From: Chryseobacterium kimseyorum
Lineage (GTDB): Bacteria; Bacteroidota; Bacteroidia; Flavobacteriales; Weeksellaceae
DNA length: 64,000 nucleotides
NCBI RefSeq assembly: GCF_025971945.1
Contig: NZ_JAPDHW010000004.1
Span: forward strand, 277,190 to 341,189
Direction of reading: 5' to 3'
The notes under the pieces were generated by a model, which was not told the origin of the DNA, made no database searches, and saw only the letters and a program-made list of their open reading frames with translations. Numbering within the stretch: position 1 is the first letter of the stretch; the number at the start of each line of letters is the position of its first letter. Of this stretch, positions 51,558 to 58,791 are shown piece by piece. A program made the position numbers and the translations under genes.

Positions 51558-53043
51558 TGGCTCTTGCTTCTTTTAAAAATTCTTCAAATTTACTCTTTTC
51601 AATTTGAACAAAACCTCTTGGCACATCATTAATTGATTTAATAACACCTAACTCAATTAACCTTAACAAATTAACTTTTGGTTTTGGAAGAGAATCTACA
51701 TACAAAAAATTAACAATAAATGGTCTATTATTCTTATTGTAATTCCACCACTTTTTTAATTCATCATCATCAAAGACACTTCTTTTCCTGCACAATCTAA
51801 CAAATTCTTCTTCATTTGCGATACTTAATATTGTGTTTTCAACTACACCAATTGTAGAAATCACGCCAGCGTATTTTCCACCAGTTCTATAAAATAAAAT
51901 TATATCTCCAGATCTCAAATTCCTTGTATATGATCTTGAAATATATACTTTTTTCAATGCGTTTCTATGCGGTTCATTTTCTACATAATCTTGCGGAGAT
52001 TCATTGTTCAGTATCGAATCGGGAAATAGTTCTGTATGATAATCAGGCCAGATTGGATTAATAAAAATTCTTGAATTTCTATCAATATATGGAAAACATT
52101 CTCTCGGATTGGATGTAATAGATCTAGAAAAGTCTCGAACAAAAACACTTTCTACTCCGTTCTTAGTACTTTTAATTCCCCACTTTTTAAAGCCCCACTC
52201 ATCCAAAAGACTTACAAGCCTTTGTTGTTCTTCTCTTTTTTCAAAAATAGTTACATAAATTTCGTCAACGTTATTTGCTAATGCATTATCAAAAATTACT
52301 TTTAAAAATCTTTCTCCTAATTTATAACCAGTTGAGGTAACCTTGAATGTTCCAATTTTTAATCTTTTTTTTGATTCAAAAGCAGGAGTGATATCAGCGT
52401 AATTTTCATTAGCATTTTCTACTTTTAAAAACAAAAAAGCTTTTACCTTACCTTCTACTAAACATACATAGGATTCTTTGTCAGATTTTGAATTAAACCA
52501 ACTTTCAAATTCTGCATAGTCTTCTTTGAATGAATTGAAAAATTGATCATTAAGATCAATATTTCCAAAATATTCTTTCTTGACTGAGAGAACTTTATAA
52601 TCGGATAAATCAGGATTTTCGAATACTAATTTTTCAATGAAAGAATCTATTTTATAGACTTTATCTGCAATTCCAAGCACCTTTGCTTTTCTATGAATTC
52701 CTTTATCTTCAGTAATTAGATAATTCACTCTGCCACTTGCTAGCTCATTTAAAATTGAAGTATCATTAGAATCATTGGTTGATTTATCATTTAGCCTTAA
52801 AGATTTAATTGCATCAGAATCCTGAGATATGGTTTTAAGCACATTGTAATTTGCAATTTTTACTTTCATTGTATTAACTACGTCGGCATCTTGATATGTA
52901 GAAATTTCATCTACAGAAACCGGATGTACACATTTTTCAAAATGCATTTTGTCAAGCCAGTTAAATAATAGTCCGATATCTTGATTGTAAATCTTGCTGG
53001 CTTCTCTATGCACAATTATATTTGTATCTAAAAGTATTCTCAT
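51535..53043 (-). CDS. PIN-GNAT-EVE/PUA-like fusion protein
   Basis: A 502-aa three-module protein. Residues 1-130 are a PIN ribonuclease with the full acidic set: D6 (LLDTN), E46 (SVDEI), D94 (NDTSIL) and D113 (ITEDKGIH). Residues about 155-310 look like a GNAT acyltransferase: a GTFKV strand, then GYKLGERFL as the acetyl-CoA loop, and LLDEWGFKKWG. Residues about 325-500 form a PUA/EVE/ASCH-like barrel (SGDIILFYRTGGKYAGVIST, IGVVEN). It overlaps the P-loop gene by 4 nt (ATGA) and the ASCH gene by 23 nt. RNA cleavage plus acetylation is suggested by domains only; the GNAT call is less sure than PIN. Confidence 0.82.
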   Translation of the reverse strand: MRILLDTNIIVHREASKIYNQDIGLLFNWLDKMHFEKCVHPVSVDEISTYQDADVVNTMKVKIANYNVLKTISQDSDAIKSLRLNDKSTNDSNDTSILNELASGRVNYLITEDKGIHRKAKVLGIADKVYKIDSFIEKLVFENPDLSDYKVLSVKKEYFGNIDLNDQFFNSFKEDYAEFESWFNSKSDKESYVCLVEGKVKAFLFLKVENANENYADITPAFESKKRLKIGTFKVTSTGYKLGERFLKVIFDNALANNVDEIYVTIFEKREEQQRLVSLLDEWGFKKWGIKSTKNGVESVFVRDFSRSITSNPRECFPYIDRNSRIFINPIWPDYHTELFPDSILNNESPQDYVENEPHRNALKKVYISRSYTRNLRSGDIILFYRTGGKYAGVISTIGVVENTILSIANEEEFVRLCRKRSVFDDDELKKWWNYNKNNRPFIVNFLYVDSLPKPKVNLLRLIELGVIKSINDVPRGFVQIEKSKFEEFLKEARANESYIVN

Positions 53044-53558
53044 CTCAAAAAATTTAAAGTATTATCAATATCAAATTCCTCACTGTTTATAAGGTGAAGT
53101 GGTGATCCTAAAACATGGCTTATTTCTTTAGAAAATTCAATTTCTAAATTTTGAAATTTTTCAATTAATTCAATACTATAGTTCATATTATCTCTATTTG
53201 CAAGTCGTTCTCTAATCAATTCTGGGTTTGCAGTCACAAGTATAAGCTTAACTGGGGCAATATCTAGGAAAGTTTTAATTGGTATTTTTTCTGGGATTCT
53301 ATCTTTATTAAGAAGACAAAAGTGTCCATCTAATAAATATTTATTTTTATCACTAACTATGTTTTTTAAATTATCTATTAAACGATTTTGAGTGTCGCTA
53401 ATATTCTTCACTATCTTTTCATTTTTATTACTTATTTCATTCCATTTTAAAACTTGACTTGCTGTTAAATGTACTAGGTTAGACTTACCTGTTATCTCTT
53501 CACAAATTCTGCCTTTGCCGCTTCCGTGAATTCCTCCAATAAATATTATACTTTTCAA
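53040..53558 (-). CDS. P-loop kinase-like ATP-binding protein
   Basis: A 172-aa nucleotide-binding protein similar to small AAA_18/adenylate-kinase-type P-loop proteins. Walker A is GGIHGSGKGR at residues 8-17. A later LLDGHF segment (about 95-100) may be the Walker B/substrate strand, and RERLANRD has lid-arginine character. The start codon is TTG: an in-frame TAA lies seven codons upstream with no ATG, and the P-loop begins at residue 8, so no later start is possible. It is the first gene of the operon. A polynucleotide- or nucleoside-kinase role is possible but unproven. Confidence 0.8.
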   Translation of the reverse strand: MKSIIFIGGIHGSGKGRICEEITGKSNLVHLTASQVLKWNEISNKNEKIVKNISDTQNRLIDNLKNIVSDKNKYLLDGHFCLLNKDRIPEKIPIKTFLDIAPVKLILVTANPELIRERLANRDNMNYSIELIEKFQNLEIEFSKEISHVLGSPLHLINSEEFDIDNTLNFLR

Positions 53559-53980
53559 TTTGTGTTTTTTAGATTTTTAAAATTGAGATATTTGATATTT
53601 GTTAAAAATAATAAATTACTTAGTTATTTTAAAACATTAATTCAATTAACTATGAAATTAATAAAAAAAATAAAATTGAACTGAATTTTTACAAAATCAA
53701 ACCATTCAAAAAACTATCAACTTTTCTATTTCTCTCAAAACGCAACATAAATTTTCTAATTTCTATTAATGAATGACAATATTTGAATCTCATAAAAGCT
53801 TACAAATCCTTTAAATCTCTTAAATAAATCTCCATTTATCCTCACAACGAGAATTGAAAAACCTAATAATCATCTGTAATAAAAGCAAATACAGCCCATT
53901 ATATTTTTAACAAAAGATTATATTTTCTGTTACTTATTTTCGTAATACAATCGTTTTGATTGTAATGAAAGCTTTCAAAC

Positions 53981-54008
53981 ATCTGTGCAAATCTGTGCGA
54001 TCTGTGGG
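53981..54008 (+). repeat. ATCTGTG triplicate
   Basis: ATCTGTGCAA, ATCTGTGCG and ATCTGTGGG are three near-identical 9-10-bp units. From memory similar strings occur between genes in related genomes; that needs a search. Confidence 0.6.
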
Positions 54009-54071
54009 AAAACATTCTTTACTTGTTTAAATGCTCATAGTTCACAACGTTACAGATTGTTTACCAGTCGC

Positions 54072-54137
54072 TTTGTCATTCCGTAGGAATCTCAACAATG
54101 CTTTATTAGTCTGTTTAGATTCCAGCGGAATGACAAA
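54072..54137. repeat. CATTCCG palindromic repeat
   Basis: Arms TTTGTCATTCCGTAGGAATC (54072-54091) and GATTCCAGCGGAATGACAAA (54118-54137) pair with 2 mismatches over 20 bp around a 26-nt loop. It resembles the TCATTCCG...CGGAATGA palindromes scattered in many Bacteroidetes genomes (family knowledge). Confidence 0.7.
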
Positions 54138-54245
54138 CGAGCTGCTTTCAATTGACTTATTACTAATCAAAAATATTTAGAAAAATCTTCAGGAGAAGTC
54201 AAATGGTTTCTGTTTTGTTCTTATCTTTTCCTAAAATATTATTTT

Positions 54246-54992
54246 ATGAAAAAAGTACTTTTTATTCTAATGGCTTCACTGCTGTTAATGTCTTGTAAGA
54301 GTGAAAAAGACAAGACTCAGGAATTTGTGGATATGTATAACCGTTCTTCGGGGATGATCGCCAACAACAAAATTAAATCGACCAAGGCTACAACTTCCAG
54401 TCCGGATCAGGTTGATATTTCTGTAGACACCGACTATGATGGCAGCGGAATGGAAAGCGACCTTGTAACCGGGGCTCTTCCCGATCTTATCGCACAGGCC
54501 ATCAGAAGCGAAAAAGTGGGGCAGGAACTTTTTGACAGAGGCGTGAAGTTTAATGTGAAAGTGTATGGACTGAATTCCAAAGTGATTTTAGATAAAACCA
54601 TCGACAATAAAACTGTAGCAAAAGATGTCAACTTTAAATCAATCGCTGCAGGAGACAAACCCAACAATGCGCAACTGAACAGTATTCTTGAATCATTCAA
54701 CAAAAATCTACCGATTGAGGATCCTTCAACGGGAACAAAAATCACAAGTATTAAAGCGGATGCAGAAAATAATCTGGTGTATACCTGTGAAGTTCCTGAC
54801 AGTTTCAAAAAAGCACTGGCAATAGCAGGAACAGAAAAAGCAATGAAAGATGCCATGCTGCAGTCCGGACAGATTAAGCAGGTCTTTAGTCAGACTTCTG
54901 CGCTGGGAATTAACCACATTAAATATCTGTACACCGATAAAACTGGAAAGGTATTAAAAGAAATCACCATCACTAAAGAAGAAGCAATGTAA
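54246..54992 (+). CDS. Lipoprotein of unknown function
   Basis: A 248-aa lipoprotein. The signal MKKVLFILMASLLLMSCKS has a clear lipobox (LMSC, Cys at residue 17). The mature protein is mixed alpha/beta, with a Ser/Thr-rich stretch after the anchor and a C-terminal strand pair (YLYTDKTGKVLKEITIT). No domain recognised. The upstream region carries repeats, and a strong terminator follows. Confidence 0.75.
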   Translation: MKKVLFILMASLLLMSCKSEKDKTQEFVDMYNRSSGMIANNKIKSTKATTSSPDQVDISVDTDYDGSGMESDLVTGALPDLIAQAIRSEKVGQELFDRGVKFNVKVYGLNSKVILDKTIDNKTVAKDVNFKSIAAGDKPNNAQLNSILESFNKNLPIEDPSTGTKITSIKADAENNLVYTCEVPDSFKKALAIAGTEKAMKDAMLQSGQIKQVFSQTSALGINHIKYLYTDKTGKVLKEITITKEEAM

Positions 54993-55017
54993 TACAGCTT
55001 CCATCTAAAATACACAG

Positions 55018-55045
55018 GTCCCGAAAGTTTTCGGGACTTTTTTAT
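55018..55045 (+). terminator. Terminator of lipoprotein gene
   Basis: A 9-bp stem (GTCCCGAAA / TTTCGGGAC) with a 2-nt loop is followed by six T. Confidence 0.85.
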
Positions 55046-55153
55046 TTTGACTGATTCTAATTATTGAAGTTCCCGTAACAATGTGAACTGAATCCTATAT
55101 TAAAGTTAATTTTTTTGTGTTCTCGCCGTAAACTTAAGTTCATACTAGACTCA

Positions 55154-55161
55154 TAGTTTTG
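55154..55161 (+). promoter_or_regulatory. -7 promoter box of PhoX-like gene
   Basis: TAGTTTTG fits TAnnTTTG and lies 27 nt before the ATG at 55189. It overlaps the longer ORF start at 55159, which argues against that start. Confidence 0.45.
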
Positions 55162-55188
55162 TCACAACCTAAAACTATAGAAAGTATT

Positions 55189-56664
55189 ATGAAAATTTCT
55201 CAATCTATTGCTGTATTATTTTTATCAGCAGCGGCATTTACGAGTTGTAATGACGATAAAGACAACACCGAGAATGCGGTAAATGAAAACATTAAACTTG
55301 AAAATTTCTCAAAAGAGCCAGCTTTCGCATTTGGAATGCCAGGTTTTGAAGATATGCAAATCACGACTCTGATCTCCAGTTCAGATGTGTTGCCGGGAAG
55401 TCCAAACTTTGTATTTGCAGGTCAGCCGGACGGAATGGGAATTATGAAAGATCCTGCATCTGACGGATATCTGATGTTAACGAATCATGAAATCACACAG
55501 TCGGTTTCAAGAGTTTATTTAGATAGAACATTTAAACCTGTAAAAGGAGAATATATTCTAAACGGAATCGGTGGCATGACAAGATTGTGTTCTGCTACTT
55601 TGGCAACGCCTCAGGAACATGGTTTCAGTGCATTTCTAACGGCAGGAGAATCTGGCGAAGAAAGTATGGTACACGCCATCAACCCTATGGCAGCAGCTGC
55701 ACAGGCTTCTGACCAGACCAGAGTAAAACCCGCACTGGGAAAAGCTTCTATGGAAAATGCAGTTCCGCTACCTAAAGATGTTTCTAACGGAAAATCTTAT
55801 ATCTTAATCGGGGAAGACCAGTCCTACTCTACTTCTCACCAATCTGCAGGTCAGCTGATCATGTATGTTGCCAATACACCGGGAGATCTTGACAATGGAA
55901 AACTGTATTCATTAAAAAGAACCAACAACAATACCACGGAAACCAATATGACCAAAGGTTCTCAGTATGATGTGGAATTTGTAGAAATCACCAATGCTAA
56001 AAACCTTACAGGAGCTCAGATCAATCAGAAAAATTTAGATATTAATGCAATCCGTTTTTCGAGAGTTGAAGATGTAGATTACAGAAAAGGTGCAGGAAAA
56101 GGAAGAGAAATTTATTTTACAGCAACCGGAGAATCTTCAGACGGTGTGAATCCTAAACCGGGATTGACAATGTGGGGAAGAGTTTACAAACTGGTTCTCA
56201 ATGAAAGCAATATGCTGACAGGAAAACTGGAAGTTGTGGCTGAAGGAGATTCTAACCCCGGAAACAACCTGATCAACCCGGACAACCTTTGTGTGACAGA
56301 AAATTTCGTTTATATTCAGGAAGACGGCGATTCTTATTACCCTGCTGCAACGCACGATTCTTACATCTGGCAGCTGAACATCAGCACGAAGCAGTACAAA
56401 CCGTGGTTAAACATGAAACATGACAGAAACAATCCAGCGTGGCAGACTGCGTACAACCAATCCGGAACTTTAAACAAATTCGGTTCATGGGAATATGGAG
56501 CAATGATCGATGTTTCTGATATCATCGGGGTTCCAAATACTTTTGCTGTGAATATTCACTCTCATACGTGGCAGAAAGATGCTTTCAAAAATGCTGACGG
56601 CGCCGGCGTGAATACTAACAAAGAAGGCGGGCAGATCATTCTGATCAGAAACGTTCAAAAATAA
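55189..56664 (+). CDS. PhoX-like (DUF839) lipoprotein phosphatase
   Basis: A 491-aa protein. The Met at 55189 gives a lipoprotein signal ending AFTSCNDD. The body matches the PhoX/DUF839 beta-propeller pattern: GYLMLTNHEIT, GGMTRLCSATL, IGEDQSYSTSHQSAGQLIMYV, RVEDVDYRKG and GREIYFTATGE, with LINPDNLCVTE near the C-terminus. PhoX enzymes are Ca2+/Fe3+-dependent phosphomonoesterases. The acidic metal-binding segments appear present but I cannot verify every ligand. A terminator separates it from the cytochrome peroxidase gene 67 nt downstream. Confidence 0.82.
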   Translation: MKISQSIAVLFLSAAAFTSCNDDKDNTENAVNENIKLENFSKEPAFAFGMPGFEDMQITTLISSSDVLPGSPNFVFAGQPDGMGIMKDPASDGYLMLTNHEITQSVSRVYLDRTFKPVKGEYILNGIGGMTRLCSATLATPQEHGFSAFLTAGESGEESMVHAINPMAAAAQASDQTRVKPALGKASMENAVPLPKDVSNGKSYILIGEDQSYSTSHQSAGQLIMYVANTPGDLDNGKLYSLKRTNNNTTETNMTKGSQYDVEFVEITNAKNLTGAQINQKNLDINAIRFSRVEDVDYRKGAGKGREIYFTATGESSDGVNPKPGLTMWGRVYKLVLNESNMLTGKLEVVAEGDSNPGNNLINPDNLCVTENFVYIQEDGDSYYPAATHDSYIWQLNISTKQYKPWLNMKHDRNNPAWQTAYNQSGTLNKFGSWEYGAMIDVSDIIGVPNTFAVNIHSHTWQKDAFKNADGAGVNTNKEGGQIILIRNVQK

Positions 56665-56686
56665 TTTTTATAACCATTAATTAAGC

Positions 56687-56724
56687 AAAGTATCAGTAGA
56701 GTTTTCTCTATTGATGCTTTTTTA
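56687..56724 (+). terminator. Terminator between PhoX-like and peroxidase genes
   Basis: A 15-bp stem with one G-U and one mismatch (AAAGTATCAGTAGAG / CTCTATTGATGCTTT), loop TTTT and then T-run. It ends only 7 nt before the next ATG. Confidence 0.7.
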
Positions 56725-56730
56725 TAAACA

Positions 56731-58542
56731 ATGAAATTTATTCTCAAATATCCTCTCGCCATCTTTCTTATTATTACGTTTATCTTTTTTGGAATTTTAC
56801 AGTGTCAGACCGATCAAAAGCCAATCGTGAATGACCTGACTGCTGTAAAAAAGGAAATTTTTAAAAATAATCTTGAATTTCTCAGGCAGACCAATGAACT
56901 GATGGATCTGGTTTCAAAAGATGCTGAAAGTAAAATTCTTCAGGAGAAATTTCAGCAGCTCAGAAAAACCTACAAAAAAATGGAATGGGCAGTGGAATAT
57001 TTCCTTCCCAACACGGCCAGATTTATGAATGGCCCGGCTCTTCCGGAAATCGAAATGGAAGAGCACACCGAAATTGAACCCGAAGGTCTTCAGGTGATCG
57101 AGGAAATGATTTATCCGTATGAAAAACAGAACAGAGAAGAACTGATCAGAATTTTAAAAAAGCTCACCAATAAAAGCAATACCATTAAAGCTAACTTTTT
57201 GGTAATTACGATCAGCAAAGATCAGGTTTTTGACGCGTTGAGACAGCAGGTTTTCAGAATTTCAAGTTTGGGAATTGCGGGTTTTGACACTCCGATTTCA
57301 GGAACATTTTTAGAAGAAATGCCTTTTGCATTAGAAGGTGTAAGATGGACTTTAGAACAGATTTCGACAGAAAAATCTCAACAGAAATCTTTAAAACAAA
57401 TCGTCAGTGAAATCGTTACTGCCAGTGGAATTTTAAAGAAAAACCCAGATAAAAACACTTTCGATTATATTAATTTTATTCCCAATCATTTAAATAAAAT
57501 CTCGTCACTGCTTCTTCAGTTTAAAAAAGAAGAAAATATTCCGGATGTTGAAGTGACTTCGGCTCTACATAAAAATGCGTCAACTTTTTTTTCTAAAGAC
57601 GCTTTCAATCCCAACGCGTTTGTTCCCGGTAAAGAATATGAGATGTCACCTGAAAAAGTAAGTTTGGGAAAACAGCTTTTCAGTGATAAAATATTGTCCA
57701 ACAGCAATTCAAGAAGCTGTGGAACCTGTCACATTGCTGAAAAAGCGTTCACCGACGGTTTAGAAAAATCGATGTCACTGGAGAATGTGGCTCTGCAGAG
57801 AAATACACCATCGCTGAACTACTCTGCTTTTCAACACGGTCAGTTTTGGGATATGAGAAAAGATGATCTTGAAGGGCAAAGTTCTGATGTGATCACCAAT
57901 AAAAAGGAAATGCACGGCGATATGAATGCGATTATTGCCAAAATAAATCTTGATAAAAAATACCAAAAAGACTTCGAGAAAATTTACAAAACAAAAAAGA
58001 CCGAAGTCTGGCAACTGCAGAATGTTTTGGCAAGTTACATCCGTTCTTTAGCGGCTTTCAGTTCAGATTTTGATGAATATATGAGGGGAAACAAATCTGC
58101 GATGACGGAAAAACAGAAAAAAGGCTTTAATCTGTTTGTAGGGAAAGCACAGTGTGCGATCTGTCATTTTGTTCCATTGTTCAATGGAACAGTTCCACCC
58201 AATTTTAATAAAACCGAACAGGAAGTTTTGGGTGTTGCAGAAAATGCTTCAAACAGAAAGACCGACCAGGATTTAGGCAGAGGAAAATTTCATGAGACGG
58301 TGGCTTTTCTTCAGAATTCATTTAAAACTCCTACGCTCAGAAACATCAGTAAAACGGCTCCTTACATGCACAACGGCGGTTATAAAACGTTGAAAGAAGT
58401 TGTGAATTTTTATAACAAAGGTGGCGGAAATGGATTAGGATTAAAAGTGGACAATCAAACGCTTTCAGATGCAAAATTAAATTTAAGCGAAAAAGAAATT
58501 GATGAAATTATTGATTTTATGACTGCTTTGAATGATCAATAA
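56731..58542 (+). CDS. Di-haem cytochrome c peroxidase, extended
   Basis: A 603-aa periplasmic or lipid-anchored protein. The signal segment ends GILQCQTD, a possible lipoprotein site. About 290 residues of helical N-terminal extension follow (FLRQTNELMDLVSK and later FEEMPFALEG-type helices), then a MauG/CcpA-type peroxidase domain. The haem motifs are CGTCH (C330-H334, in SRSCGTCHIAEKAF) and CAICH (C475-H479), and the conserved FKTPTLRNISKTAPYMHNGG sits near the C-terminus. It reduces H2O2 with electrons from cytochrome c or modifies a partner. The large N-terminal extension is unusual for a plain CcpA. Confidence 0.9.
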   Translation: MKFILKYPLAIFLIITFIFFGILQCQTDQKPIVNDLTAVKKEIFKNNLEFLRQTNELMDLVSKDAESKILQEKFQQLRKTYKKMEWAVEYFLPNTARFMNGPALPEIEMEEHTEIEPEGLQVIEEMIYPYEKQNREELIRILKKLTNKSNTIKANFLVITISKDQVFDALRQQVFRISSLGIAGFDTPISGTFLEEMPFALEGVRWTLEQISTEKSQQKSLKQIVSEIVTASGILKKNPDKNTFDYINFIPNHLNKISSLLLQFKKEENIPDVEVTSALHKNASTFFSKDAFNPNAFVPGKEYEMSPEKVSLGKQLFSDKILSNSNSRSCGTCHIAEKAFTDGLEKSMSLENVALQRNTPSLNYSAFQHGQFWDMRKDDLEGQSSDVITNKKEMHGDMNAIIAKINLDKKYQKDFEKIYKTKKTEVWQLQNVLASYIRSLAAFSSDFDEYMRGNKSAMTEKQKKGFNLFVGKAQCAICHFVPLFNGTVPPNFNKTEQEVLGVAENASNRKTDQDLGRGKFHETVAFLQNSFKTPTLRNISKTAPYMHNGGYKTLKEVVNFYNKGGGNGLGLKVDNQTLSDAKLNLSEKEIDEIIDFMTALNDQ

Positions 58543-58791
58543 TTTTCTTTAACCGCAAAAGATTCAAAAGAAATGATCACGGAAATCATAACAAAAGAAT
58601 TACAATATGTAGAACCTCTAACCTACCATTTTGTCAGCCTCTGAATAGCTAATTGATTCTTAAAGTATTTGTTTTTTTTGCAGTTAAAAATTTAATCTCT
58701 CATTATTTACAGTAAAACTGAATTCCAAAACTTCGTTTCAAAAACTTTCTTACCCAAAGAAATATCAGTAATTTTGTGGTAGATTTTTTTC
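58543..58791. other. Intergenic region before DUF5686 genes
   Basis: A 249-bp gap with no gene. It holds an exact -7 box TAATTTTG at 58769-58776, 15 nt before the next ATG. I see no clear terminator for the peroxidase gene. Confidence 0.45.

Larger units (their letters stand above)
53559..54245. other. Non-coding mosaic upstream of kinase operon
   Basis: Nearly 690 AT-rich bases without a credible gene. Part of it must hold the divergent promoters of the kinase operon and the lipoprotein gene. It contains a small palindrome TACAATC / GATTGTA (53946-53964), a triple ATCTGTG repeat at 53981-54008 and a long imperfect CATTCCG palindrome at 54072-54137. Confidence 0.6.
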
